Of a stretch of DNA of 64,000 nucleotides, positions 45,197 through 55,075 are shown piece after piece. The position numbers and the translations under genes were made by a program. Numbering within the stretch: position 1 is the first letter of the stretch; every line of letters begins with the position of its first letter. Origin of the DNA: Methylotenera versatilis 79 (lineage in GTDB: Bacteria > Pseudomonadota > Gammaproteobacteria > Burkholderiales > Methylophilaceae); contig NZ_ARVX01000001.1 of NCBI RefSeq assembly GCF_000384375.1, positions 992,001-1,056,000 of the forward strand, given 5' to 3'. The notes under the pieces were generated by a model. The model did no database searches, was not told the origin of the DNA, and saw nothing but the letters and a program-made list of their open reading frames with translations.

Positions 45197-47842
45197 TTAG
45201 TATTTCGATATGGCATTTTTTATATTTTTCTTGTGGTCGCATTTAGGGTATCGATTGCAACTCAAAAAGGAACCGTATGGCCCAGTTCTCCGAACAAGAA
45301 TACCTTGATTGCATTTAGGGCATACTTCACTCGAATCTACATCGCCATTGATTGTGTGTAGTTGGATGCCGAAATCTTTGATCAACTCAAAAATGAATGA
45401 CGACTCTTGATGAGCTAAAGTGATTAAAGTAACAGTACCTCTGGATCGTGTTAAGCCTACATAAAAAAGTCTACGTTCCTCAGCATATACGTATGTATCA
45501 CCAAAAGGCATCGCTAATTGTAAGACCGGATCATCTTCGATTCGACTTGGAAACCCTAATGTTTCTGAAGTCATTTTCGGAATGATAATATGGTCAGCTT
45601 CAAGACCTTTCGATGAGTGCACTGTAACAAATTCAACTGAAACTCGGCTATCGACAGATTTGATAGGCATATATTGCCTATCTTGGTTATACCGGCCAAG
45701 AACGTAGACAGTTACCCTGTGCTCATTTGTAAGGGTTGATGCAATTTCTTCAATACGCTTGTCTATAGCAATACGGATTTTTTCATCTTTATCCACTCTT
45801 AAAATACGTAGTGGCTCAGCAATATCATTTTTTGTGGAGCGTACTTTTTTGGTGATTTGCTTAGGGTTTTTCTGTACAAATTTACTGCTGATGTCACAGA
45901 GAGATTGTGGGCAACGGAAGGTGGTCTCCAACTTTAGAATATTGGCACTGCCAAATCGTTCTTCGAATTGAGTCATTACTCCAAGATCTGCTCCGGCGAA
46001 TCGATTAATGCTTTGCCAGTCATCTCCTACGGCGAACAAACATCTACCAGGTTTATTAATGAGACCAGCTGCAAGCCTAGCACGTGCATGGCTTACATCT
46101 TGGAATTCATCTACCATTACTAAACTGAAAGGGCTCGACCATTTGCCTTGTTCAATGCAATCGCCAGCCAGATTCAACATGTCTTCAAAGTCGATACATT
46201 TGTCATTTCTTAATTTTCCTTCCCAAGCTTCCCACATACTCTCAAAAAGACTCAGGAACATTGTATGGCGGTACTGAAATTGCCCTGCCACTCCGTTATT
46301 GACGCGATCTTTCAATGATTGAAGAGTTAGACGATTGCTTTTGGTATGAGTCAAAAATGTTCTGAATGTCTTGGCTAGCCTCGGACTTTCAATAGGTTTT
46401 CTCCCTGGAACATTACGGTCTGGATTCGGATCGAGGACAATGCCTAGCTTAGTGAGTTCTTGGGCCAAATAGATAAAAGCTTGCCCAGACCAAAGGCCTG
46501 CCGTTGTGGTCTCTAAAAGTTTGGTGCCATTCTTTGCATGCACCTCTTTCTTCCAAATAATGCCCTCTTGATAGCCTTTAAATTCTTTTGGAGGCCTTCC
46601 ATTTTGATCTAGTGCCCAATGCTCTAAATAAACATCTATATCGGGGAAATAAAAATCAGGGCGGTATTGCCGATGAGAAGAATCAGCCGTCTCAATCTTA
46701 TATGGTTCTTCATAACGATAATTGACCCCGTTATAGAACAACCAATTGGCGATTAATAGTTCTCCGCGACTTTTGACCACATCATTATTTAAAGTCCAGA
46801 AGCCTTCGCTCTTAGATGCGTTATTCCATGAGTCAGGAGACTCGGCTTCTTTCCCAAAAGCGGGAAGATCCTGGCCTATTACGACTCTAAAAATATCCCA
46901 CTGCATCCGGAACAGTGGATTCTGATCCTTGAGGCCGTCTACAATCTCTAACAGGGTGTCAATGTCTCGCCCACCTTCTACCCAAGGTGCTAATGAGGGG
47001 CGTTTGCCTGTTGCCTGACCTATGACATCAAGACCGAATGCATGGAATGTTTTCGCGACAATTTGATCTGCTGGTAGCCCCAATGGCTCAAGTCTAGCTT
47101 TGATGCGATCGCGCAGTTCCGCTGCAGCATCGTTGTTGAATGCTAACAAAAGCATTTTTTCTGCCGAAAAGTAGCCTTTTTTTAAGGCGTAGCCTGCCTT
47201 AGCTACCATAGTGGATGTTTTGCCTGAACCGGCAGATGCAACTAGTAATACTCGGTTATCAAAGCATACTACGGCTTTGATTTGTTCTTCTGTTAATGGT
47301 GATTTTTCAACCCGATCAAAAAATTCCTTATGTACTTTCATCTCATTTTTGAGATGAGCTTGATTTTGTGAGTCGGCATACTCATCAAAATTTAATTTCC
47401 AAAATTTGATAGCGTTTTGAATGTTTTCGGGCTGCGCTTCAAGATAATTGAGAATTATCGCTTCATCAATTATTGCCTCTAGTTCGCGAGGTTTTGATTG
47501 AATAACTTTAATTTTGAATTCATGCGTTAGCCATCCTTTAACTTTAAGTTGTGCATTGCATGCAGTAAAAACTTTACTGCTCCATTCCAGAACTGGTTTT
47601 ATTAGTGTTGGAAGATATTTAAGTAAAGCTTCTTTACGTTGATGGTCTCTAATCGTACTGATGACACGTAGCACTGAGTTACGCATAGCTCTGGCAGTAT
47701 CATTGGGAATTCCGTCGAGAGTAACAGAGCCTCGTTTGCCGACAGGGAAAACTACCGTTGCCCAAAATGCTCCAGGAATGATTTGAAGAGCTTCTAAAGT
47801 AAATACATCTCCCTGATGTCTGTTACTTCCTTCTGAGAGCAA
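45197..47842 (-). CDS. UvrD/Rep-like helicase with inserted nuclease-like domain and zinc ribbon
   Basis: 881 residues or more. Walker A ASAGSGKTS lies at about residue 200, Walker B-like VMVDEFQDVS near 580, and motif VI GLTRSRGTVTL near 810. Between them, about 345-430, a segment with YRPDFYFPDIDVYLEHW looks like a PD-(D/E)XK/Vsr-type nuclease insert. A topoisomerase-type zinc ribbon ends the protein (CPKCNQG...CNRYPKC). It is HelD/helicase-IV-like. The frame is open upstream of the TTG at 47842 to a stop near 47950 with no ATG/GTG; ATT at 47941 preceded by GAGGG is possible. So the true start is uncertain. Confidence 0.8.
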   Translation of the reverse strand: MLSEGSNRHQGDVFTLEALQIIPGAFWATVVFPVGKRGSVTLDGIPNDTARAMRNSVLRVISTIRDHQRKEALLKYLPTLIKPVLEWSSKVFTACNAQLKVKGWLTHEFKIKVIQSKPRELEAIIDEAIILNYLEAQPENIQNAIKFWKLNFDEYADSQNQAHLKNEMKVHKEFFDRVEKSPLTEEQIKAVVCFDNRVLLVASAGSGKTSTMVAKAGYALKKGYFSAEKMLLLAFNNDAAAELRDRIKARLEPLGLPADQIVAKTFHAFGLDVIGQATGKRPSLAPWVEGGRDIDTLLEIVDGLKDQNPLFRMQWDIFRVVIGQDLPAFGKEAESPDSWNNASKSEGFWTLNNDVVKSRGELLIANWLFYNGVNYRYEEPYKIETADSSHRQYRPDFYFPDIDVYLEHWALDQNGRPPKEFKGYQEGIIWKKEVHAKNGTKLLETTTAGLWSGQAFIYLAQELTKLGIVLDPNPDRNVPGRKPIESPRLAKTFRTFLTHTKSNRLTLQSLKDRVNNGVAGQFQYRHTMFLSLFESMWEAWEGKLRNDKCIDFEDMLNLAGDCIEQGKWSSPFSLVMVDEFQDVSHARARLAAGLINKPGRCLFAVGDDWQSINRFAGADLGVMTQFEERFGSANILKLETTFRCPQSLCDISSKFVQKNPKQITKKVRSTKNDIAEPLRILRVDKDEKIRIAIDKRIEEIASTLTNEHRVTVYVLGRYNQDRQYMPIKSVDSRVSVEFVTVHSSKGLEADHIIIPKMTSETLGFPSRIEDDPVLQLAMPFGDTYVYAEERRLFYVGLTRSRGTVTLITLAHQESSFIFELIKDFGIQLHTINGDVDSSEVCPKCNQGILVRRTGPYGSFLSCNRYPKCDHKKNIKNAISKY

Positions 47843-47942
47843 AAATTTTTGTTCTTTAAGAGTTAAAGACCAATCAGGAGTGGGGGTAAAGAATTTACCA
47901 ATTGAAGATGGACCCCAGGAGAGTGAGGAGTTCTGACTAATT

Positions 47943-48275
47943 TTATTTTACCCTCGTCCATCCATAAGCCATGAATAGCAGATTTAGTTATTAAATATTT
48001 CGCATGCGCGAAAAACCTATTCTAACGCACTGAGTAATAAAAAGTGGTGAGGAAGTGGTGCCATAGTATTGTTACTATGCTTCTTCTTAGTTTCCAGCGC
48101 TATTTCAGCGCATGGCCTACCCTTTTTTACGGTCATACAAGTTCATGGGCATGTTTACACTTTTGCTACGCAACGTGTCAAAATGCATATGACAAAGGTC
48201 CACATTTGAAACTGGATAGCACGCTTTAAGATTTTCTCATATGCGAAAATTTTCCTAAAAATAAAAAGATGAGGG
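47943..48275. other. spacer between divergent helicase and RloC-like genes
   Basis: About 330 bp without a gene. A hairpin CATAGTA-TTGT-TACTATG lies at 48062-48079, and a palindrome TTTCGCATGCGCGAAA at about 47999-48014. Both divergent promoters should lie here. No tRNA found. Confidence 0.4.
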
Positions 48276-50636
48276 ATGGTAGTCATGAAGATTAATAAAA
48301 TACAAAGACTCAAGGGATATCGTATTTTCAAAGATTTTTCATGGCCGGCAACCTTGCCAGAATTTGGTAGGTTCAATTTGATATATGGTTGGAATGGAGC
48401 GGGAAAAACTTCGTTATCAACTTTGTTCAGATGTATGCAAAAAAAAACCACACCTGATGGGGATGATATACAGTTTGTGGTTGATGGGGCTACATTCAGT
48501 GGAAATGCATTTGAGTCATCAGAAACATTATCGGCATTACGTGTATTTAATAGGGATTTTGTAAATAGTAATATTTTCGAAAAGCCTGGGGAGGAAGAAT
48601 TTCCTCCCGTGTATTTTTTAGGTGAAGATAGTGCAGATAAACAAAAGCAGCTATCTGAACTGAAGTTACTAGAGCAAGTTACAGTCACTGAAATTTCCGA
48701 ACTGGATAAGTCGAGCAAAAATATTAGCTCCGAGTTAAATACTTACTGCACTGCGCAAGCCCGCAGTATTCGCAATCTCCTACTTGGTGATCCTCGTTAT
48801 AATAATTATGAAGCACCTAGATATAAAGAACAGTTATTACGTCTAAATGATTTGGATTCATTGCCAGCTCAATTACCTTCATTAGAGAGAAGCAAACTCG
48901 AAAGTACTATTAAAGCTAAGTTGATGGAAAAAATCCCGGAGCCTGTTTTCGGGGATTTGAACTTAACTGGATTAACCCAAAGAATTCAGACTGCTCTCGA
49001 ACAAACTGTTGTAGCTAGCAGTATCTCTACATTAGTTGAGAACACTGAACTCGCAGGGTGGGTGCAACATGGTCTTGATTTACACGAAAGTTCAGAGATA
49101 TGCCATTTTTGTGATCAAACAATACCAGCTTCACGGATAGCGAGCTTAGAAGCTCACTTCAACGATCAATTTAAAATACTTCAAACCAACATTGCCGAAC
49201 TAATAGGTGAAGTAGAAGAGTTGGAAACGACAGTCAAATCTCGTCAGCTACCTACAAAGGCTCAGCTTTACGAGCATCTTCAACCTACTTACGAAAAAGC
49301 TCTATTAACCTCAAATCAACAATCCGCACTGCTGCTCACTTATTTAAATAATTTAAAGCAGACACTCTTCACTAAACGTGCTGAACCATTTAAAAAGTTA
49401 AGCACCTTTTCTTTGATGCGAGGTTATGAACCTGCTGGCGGCGAGACTCCGACTCTAATAAAAGTATTAGAAGCAGTTTTGGTTGGTTTTAGTGCTTGGG
49501 GGGCTTTGCTTGGAGCAAATGCTTTAGAAGAGGTAGTCAAGATTATCAAAGCTCACAACAGCCATACTGATAACTTTGATAAGGAAGCAAAAAGCGCTCG
49601 TAGAGAGCTTGAACAGGATGAAGTACTTAGAACATTCAATGCGTGGGAAAAACTTCAGGGAAAATCCAATTCAACAACCGAGGACTTAGAAAAAACAATG
49701 TCCGAATTAAAGTCTCTTAGAAAGGAAATTATTGCACTAGAGAAGGATATTAGACAGCATCGCAAGCCAGCTGAAGAACTGAACGTAGAATTGGCTTCAT
49801 ACCTTGGCCGTGACGAGCTTAGATTCGTTGTAAAAGATAATGGTTATACCATCTCTAGAGGTGACCAGCCTGCAGTGCATCTGAGTGAGGGGGAACGAAC
49901 TTCAATCGCCTTTATGTATTTTCTTAAATCATTAAAAGATACTGGATTCGACATTAAAAATGGCATAGTTGTTATAGATGATCCTGTGTCTAGCTTAGAC
50001 GCGAATTCGCTCTACTGTGCTTTCGGACATATGAAAGCATACACACGTGATGCAGCACAATTATTTGTCCTTACTCACAATTTTGCATTTTTCCGCCAAG
50101 TAAAGAATTGGTTCAACGCAGAAGGGAGATTCCTCCATAAACCATATAACCCAGCTAAGTCTACAGATGTTCATTTTTATATGCTTAATTGCGAAATAAA
50201 TGAAAAAGGAAGAAATGCTAAGTTGGAAACTCTAGATCCTCTTTTACACGCTCATGAATCTGAATATCATTATTTGTTTAGCTGTGTACAAGAAGGATCT
50301 GCTAAAGAACATCCCAAAAAATTAAATGAAGTCTACGGAATGCCTAATATTGCACGACGTCTTCTCGAGTCTTTCCTGGCATTTCGTATACCTGGGAAGG
50401 CAGGAGAGTTGCGCCAACAAGTTGAGCTATTAAATGGTGATGTTGCAAAAAAAGCTCGAATAGTCCGATTCCTCCATACTTATTCGCATGCTGACCGTAT
50501 AGCAGAGCCCGAGCATGATTTGTCATTATTATCCGAGGCGCCGACTGTATTAAAAGAAATTTTAGAGTTAATCCAAGTTAACGATCCGATGCACTATAAA
50601 GCAATGCTAGAACTTACTATTGTTCCTACTGAATAA
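48276..50636 (+). CDS. RloC/PrrC-like AAA_13 ATPase, putative anticodon nuclease
   Basis: A 786-residue ABC-type ATPase. Walker A GWNGAGKTS at 38-46; a long coiled coil broken by a zinc-hook pair C276-x2-C279 (CHFCDQ); ABC signature LSEGERTS near 540; Walker B VVIDDPVSSLDAN near 565. The C-terminal RRLLE (R694/E698) followed by HTYSH (H734/H738) resembles the R-E-H triad of PrrC/RloC tRNA-cutting nucleases. Zinc hook plus triad point to RloC. ATG 48285 with GAGGG upstream is an alternative start. It precedes the 1094-residue gene by 68 bp on one strand. Confidence 0.65.
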   Translation: MVVMKINKIQRLKGYRIFKDFSWPATLPEFGRFNLIYGWNGAGKTSLSTLFRCMQKKTTPDGDDIQFVVDGATFSGNAFESSETLSALRVFNRDFVNSNIFEKPGEEEFPPVYFLGEDSADKQKQLSELKLLEQVTVTEISELDKSSKNISSELNTYCTAQARSIRNLLLGDPRYNNYEAPRYKEQLLRLNDLDSLPAQLPSLERSKLESTIKAKLMEKIPEPVFGDLNLTGLTQRIQTALEQTVVASSISTLVENTELAGWVQHGLDLHESSEICHFCDQTIPASRIASLEAHFNDQFKILQTNIAELIGEVEELETTVKSRQLPTKAQLYEHLQPTYEKALLTSNQQSALLLTYLNNLKQTLFTKRAEPFKKLSTFSLMRGYEPAGGETPTLIKVLEAVLVGFSAWGALLGANALEEVVKIIKAHNSHTDNFDKEAKSARRELEQDEVLRTFNAWEKLQGKSNSTTEDLEKTMSELKSLRKEIIALEKDIRQHRKPAEELNVELASYLGRDELRFVVKDNGYTISRGDQPAVHLSEGERTSIAFMYFLKSLKDTGFDIKNGIVVIDDPVSSLDANSLYCAFGHMKAYTRDAAQLFVLTHNFAFFRQVKNWFNAEGRFLHKPYNPAKSTDVHFYMLNCEINEKGRNAKLETLDPLLHAHESEYHYLFSCVQEGSAKEHPKKLNEVYGMPNIARRLLESFLAFRIPGKAGELRQQVELLNGDVAKKARIVRFLHTYSHADRIAEPEHDLSLLSEAPTVLKEILELIQVNDPMHYKAMLELTIVPTE

Positions 50637-50704
50637 GGTTGGTTTATCTAAGCAATAAATCCGAAAGTTAATTGTAGAACAATTCTAATTGAGGAATAAA
50701 ACAC

Positions 50705-53700
50705 ATGGATCAGCCTTACAAACCATCCGAATACTTACGAGAACGAAGACCTGAACGTTATTCGGACTCAATAACTCTCCAAGAGCCTCAACTTACTAAA
50801 GATTTATTGGAATATCACTTAGAAACTCTTACAAATCGTGGACAAGATAAAGAATTTGAGCATTTTGCAAGACGTCTTGCTGAAAAAGAGCTTTGCCCAA
50901 ATCTATTACCGCAGACTGGACCTACTGGTGGTGGGGATAGCAAAGTAGACACCGAGACATATCCTGTTGCGGAGGAAATTTCTCTTAGATGGTATACAGG
51001 TACTGCTTCAGCTGACAATCGTTGGGCATTTGCAATCAGCGCAAAAAAAGATTGGCGAGCAAAAGTTAAAAGTGATGTAAAAAAAATTGCTGAGACTGAT
51101 CGCGGTTATAAATTAATCTACTTCATTACTAACCAATTCGTTCGCGATAAATCTAGAGCTGAGGTTGAGGATCTTCTTAAAGTTGAGTTTGGGATAGAAC
51201 TAAGAATATTAGACCGTAGTTGGATTGTTGATAGAGTTATTAATCACGATAACATTGATATTGCAGCTCAAACTTTATCTATTGGAAGCCTTCAGCTTAC
51301 ATCCCTAAAAAAAATTGGGCCTAATGATGCTCAAAGAGAAATTGAGCTAACAGATCTAGATAAAAATATTAAAGACCATGATCGATACACTGGCATCGCT
51401 TATCAATTAGCTGAAGATTGTCATCAAGCCGCAGTGATTGCAAGTGAGCTTGAACGCGATAGGAACGAGGTTATAGGACGATTTGCATCAGCTCTTAGAA
51501 TAGCGGAAAAAGTTGGTGATAAAAGACAGATTTTGCGTATAACTTATCGTCAAGCTTGGGTTACTTGCTTTGTGTATGATGACCTCGAAGAGATGTCACG
51601 ACTTTACGATAAGGTCGAGGAATTAGCGCTTTCAAGTACCTTTGCTGAAGATGTAGAGTTGGCAAATAACCTCTGGAATGTTTTAGTTGCTAACTTTAAA
51701 TTAGGTTTATGCCAAGATAAGTACTACAAAATTGATGAAAGGCGTAATTCATTAAGAGCCAGCCTAGAGAGCCTATCATCTGAAGAGCATAGGCCTAATA
51801 ATGCACTACACGCAAAAACTATGCTGAGTTTTCATAAACTTTTGGATGCACAACATCAGGGCAGTGACATTTCGAAATTTGAGCCATATTTTGATGAACT
51901 CAATCAGATTTTTCAGAACTCCAAAGGTTTGGGCTTATATCCATTCGACGCATTCAAAAAAGTAATTTATGAATTAGGGGAAATATTTGCGAATAGTGCC
52001 GCGTATGACAAATTGCTTGATACTGTTGTTGAAATAGAGCAAGAAAGAACCTCTGAAGGAAGTGCTGGAAGAGCGATTACCAATCGAGGGATTCAAAAAT
52101 TTAAGGCGGGATTGATATATGAATCAATTAAGCTATTTGGACAAGCTCAAGAGAAACTTATAAAAGAAGAGTATCAAGATGACTTAGTGAAATGCTTAAT
52201 TGCATGTGGTGGAACTTACAAAGCAGCCGGATTGAATTGGGCAGCTAGAACATCACTACTTGCAGCACTTTCAATATGTATATCAGAGCACCATGCATCA
52301 GGCTCGATGCATGATTTGGCTCTTCTGGCTGCGAAAGAGCTTTCGTGGATTGAAGTAAAATTAGGTAGAGTCCCGCATGTTTTATTTTCTTTTATGCTTG
52401 TAGCTTATATTGCGAATCATACAGATCTAGAAGATGAAAAAAAGAAAAGTTATGAAGACTTTATTCAACATATTGATGGTGTGTTTTCAATCTTACTTTT
52501 GAGTACAAATCTTGATCAATTGAAAGATCTTGAGAAAATTCCTCATGTACTCGATCAACTGCATTTATTCTGTTCGGAAGCAACTTTAGTATTCGCTTTA
52601 GGAGATTTGGAAGCCTTAATAAACGATCTAAAGTTTGAGGATAGCGAAGAAAAAATTGAGCAGTTCTTTAATCTTCTATACTCTCAGCCTGCAAGAGAGG
52701 ATTTGCCTTTAGTCCCAGAGCTTTGTAACGGCGAAATATTATCTTTGAAAAGTGATGTTCTTGGCATGTCACTAATAATGCAAGTGGATGCAAATGAGAT
52801 TTCAATTTTAATTGCAGAATCTCTCCTGGGTTCTTTAGAGGCTTTTCTTGCAACTAGTCTAGAAGGATTTTTCCCTTACAAACAAGACCCGAGAATTATT
52901 GTTAGAGTGTCCAAAGATATTAAAGAGTCATTTGGGATAAAGTTTAATACCGAAAACCAGAACTGTGTAATGGAGGTGTTGCATAGACCTGATTTTGAGA
53001 TTAACTCTGCAGAGACAATCTTTAAGTTTAGAGAATTTATTACTGATTTTATAGCCACTCTTTTACCCAATGTTTTACTAGTCAATGATGAAAATCATAT
53101 AGAACGGCTTGTTAAGGAAGAAAAGATATTTTGTAGGTCTTTTACCTTTTCTGATGTTATGACCTTGAGCAAAAACATATTTGGAAGCTTAGATTGGTTA
53201 GAAATTTCTAAATTGTCTGACTCAATTAAGCAAGATGGGTACAAACTTAAACGGCAGACCTCTTGGCAGCCAATAGCTCAAGAAAAAAAACCTCAAGAGC
53301 CTTTAACACCAGGTGAAGGTGAGGTGCCGGATGACATTAAAAATGTTCATAATTTTAAGCATGGTGAAAGAAAGGTTTTTTCTTTGATCGATATCCCTGT
53401 ATGGGATAAAGCAAAATGGTCAGGTATATTTTTTATGGTTTATCCAGAAGGGCAATTTCCCCCATGCATTGGCTTAATATTCAAAAATGAGGAAGCAGCG
53501 CGACAAATATTCACCCAATGGAGAAGTAAGTTAAGCGATAAAGATATAAAAGAAGAAATTAGTATTAATATTATCACTGGAGTGGATAAGAATTTTCCTC
53601 CGCACTATCGTTTAAGAGTTGGTACTAATCTTAATGCATATGAGTCACGTGGTGAGAGAGGGCAGTTCATGGCAGTATCTCGAATCCAAACCATGACTCC

Positions 53701-53989
53701 AGATACTCATGAAAATCTTTCTAGGTTTTTAAATGCTTATAAGAGCTTTAATATATTCTGCTTAATTCCTGCAGTCTTTATTCTAGGCTCAAGTGAACCA
53801 AAAGTAATCCGGGATCTATTTATTTTTAAGAAAGCTTTAACAATTAAGCCTGCGTGGCAGATTGGCGAGAATGACGAAGACTCCTGCGTATTACAACTTG
53901 ATGATGATCCCATTATTCCAGCAGGTGAAACTGCTCCTCCAGTACTTAAGGCTCTGGAAAGAAGACGAAGATTTCAGTCCCAGAAGTAA
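50705..53989 (+). CDS. 1094-aa protein: N-terminal nuclease-like domain plus helical repeats
   Basis: Residues about 45-190 look like a restriction-endonuclease fold: GPTGGGDSKVD (D78, D82) followed by FAISAKKDW (K114), in the order D...xK of PD-(D/E)XK enzymes; LIYFITNQFVRDK is typical of related Mrr-like nucleases. Residues about 230-640 are helical, TPR-like. The C-terminal 400 residues are not recognised. A nuclease with a repeat sensor is a common defence layout, but this family is not one I can name. 68 bp after the RloC-like gene, so co-transcription is likely. Confidence 0.6.
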   Translation: MDQPYKPSEYLRERRPERYSDSITLQEPQLTKDLLEYHLETLTNRGQDKEFEHFARRLAEKELCPNLLPQTGPTGGGDSKVDTETYPVAEEISLRWYTGTASADNRWAFAISAKKDWRAKVKSDVKKIAETDRGYKLIYFITNQFVRDKSRAEVEDLLKVEFGIELRILDRSWIVDRVINHDNIDIAAQTLSIGSLQLTSLKKIGPNDAQREIELTDLDKNIKDHDRYTGIAYQLAEDCHQAAVIASELERDRNEVIGRFASALRIAEKVGDKRQILRITYRQAWVTCFVYDDLEEMSRLYDKVEELALSSTFAEDVELANNLWNVLVANFKLGLCQDKYYKIDERRNSLRASLESLSSEEHRPNNALHAKTMLSFHKLLDAQHQGSDISKFEPYFDELNQIFQNSKGLGLYPFDAFKKVIYELGEIFANSAAYDKLLDTVVEIEQERTSEGSAGRAITNRGIQKFKAGLIYESIKLFGQAQEKLIKEEYQDDLVKCLIACGGTYKAAGLNWAARTSLLAALSICISEHHASGSMHDLALLAAKELSWIEVKLGRVPHVLFSFMLVAYIANHTDLEDEKKKSYEDFIQHIDGVFSILLLSTNLDQLKDLEKIPHVLDQLHLFCSEATLVFALGDLEALINDLKFEDSEEKIEQFFNLLYSQPAREDLPLVPELCNGEILSLKSDVLGMSLIMQVDANEISILIAESLLGSLEAFLATSLEGFFPYKQDPRIIVRVSKDIKESFGIKFNTENQNCVMEVLHRPDFEINSAETIFKFREFITDFIATLLPNVLLVNDENHIERLVKEEKIFCRSFTFSDVMTLSKNIFGSLDWLEISKLSDSIKQDGYKLKRQTSWQPIAQEKKPQEPLTPGEGEVPDDIKNVHNFKHGERKVFSLIDIPVWDKAKWSGIFFMVYPEGQFPPCIGLIFKNEEAARQIFTQWRSKLSDKDIKEEISINIITGVDKNFPPHYRLRVGTNLNAYESRGERGQFMAVSRIQTMTPDTHENLSRFLNAYKSFNIFCLIPAVFILGSSEPKVIRDLFIFKKALTIKPAWQIGENDEDSCVLQLDDDPIIPAGETAPPVLKALERRRRFQSQK

Positions 53990-54063
53990 TTTAAGGTATG
54001 GCTCACCATACATTGAAGTGATTAAACACCACCTCACAAAAATCAGCAGCATATTTTATGCTT

Positions 54064-54108
54064 GGGCAGAAAAATAGCTTCACTCACCTTGGGGTGAGTC
54101 GCCTGCCC
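54064..54108. terminator. nested hairpin between convergent genes
   Basis: GGGCAG (54064-54069) pairs with CTGCCC (54103-54108), and an inner ACTCACC-ttg-GGTGAGT stem lies at 54082-54099. It is placed between the 1094-aa gene and the convergent retron operon and could end both transcripts. Confidence 0.55.
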
Positions 54109-54114
54109 ACAACA

Positions 54115-55047
54115 TTAACTATCAATCGTGTCTAGAGCAATTTCTGTATCTTGTGTAATTGCTAGCAATAAGGAAACACCCAGCTGATCATTGACTTGGA
54201 AGTTAAGAGACGACTCATTCGACTCCATAATTCGTTCAATTACAATATCTAAATCACCAGAACCTCTAGCTTTCCCTCTCATGCCTCCAGCAGCCATGGT
54301 AAGTAAATCATATACAATAGACGACCACTTTCCAATTTTCCTTAGGTTATATTTAAACGATTTTCCTGCACTGAAAGTTAGCATGCGATAAAGAAAAAAT
54401 CCGAAATCATGTTTGTGATCAATAACCCATGGTGATTGACGTACTTTTGTTGCTAAAGGATTTGATGAGCTCAACAAAAGGTACTGGAGTGCTGAACTTC
54501 TATTTTTATCCCATCTTGGCAGCTCTCTTTGTCCATGAGCACATGGTGTTTTTGAGGCGAAAGCTGATGAATCATATTCAAATTTTTCGTCATAATCATA
54601 TAAAAAGGCTTGTGTCAGATTTTTTACCACTGTTTCATCCTTCTTTGCTTGAAACAATGAGGCACTTGAATAAATTACGTTTCTATTTTTATCTAAAAAA
54701 ATATTAATTAAAGCCAAATCTGCCAATTCGCATTTTTCCGTAGGGTTAGTTCCTTTTCGGTCGGAAGTATAGGGCTTTAGCCTCTGAACATAAGGCCTTT
54801 GGTGCGCAAAAATACCACCAAATTTGAGAGAAAATCTTTTTTGTGATGCATTAAAGGTAGCTGCAATTGTGCTGTTAAGATGACTAATACCCATTCCAGA
54901 CGTCTTAACAAAGTCTTCAATAATTTCAGGCTCACTGAGCGAAAAGTTACACCTTCCCCATGCTTCATTTGCTTCCGTGGTTATATTTCTCTTATGTAAA
55001 CTTAGTTTGTCGATGTATTCACTAATTGATTCGTGGCTATATGGCAT
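54115..55047 (-). CDS. retron-associated third gene, PD-(D/E)XK-like
   Basis: A 310-residue soluble protein of unknown family. CELADLAL (E107, D110) followed after a short beta hairpin by LFQAKKD (Q133-x-K135) is the E/D...QxK order of some PD-(D/E)XK nucleases. The C-terminal part has GGMRGKARGSGDLD. It starts 29 bp after the reverse transcriptase stop on the same strand, so it is probably part of the retron operon. Not a component I know from Ec86-type retrons. Confidence 0.55.
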   Translation of the reverse strand: MPYSHESISEYIDKLSLHKRNITTEANEAWGRCNFSLSEPEIIEDFVKTSGMGISHLNSTIAATFNASQKRFSLKFGGIFAHQRPYVQRLKPYTSDRKGTNPTEKCELADLALINIFLDKNRNVIYSSASLFQAKKDETVVKNLTQAFLYDYDEKFEYDSSAFASKTPCAHGQRELPRWDKNRSSALQYLLLSSSNPLATKVRQSPWVIDHKHDFGFFLYRMLTFSAGKSFKYNLRKIGKWSSIVYDLLTMAAGGMRGKARGSGDLDIVIERIMESNESSLNFQVNDQLGVSLLLAITQDTEIALDTIDS

Positions 55048-55075
55048 AAATTTCCGACATTTAGTATAAAAAAAT

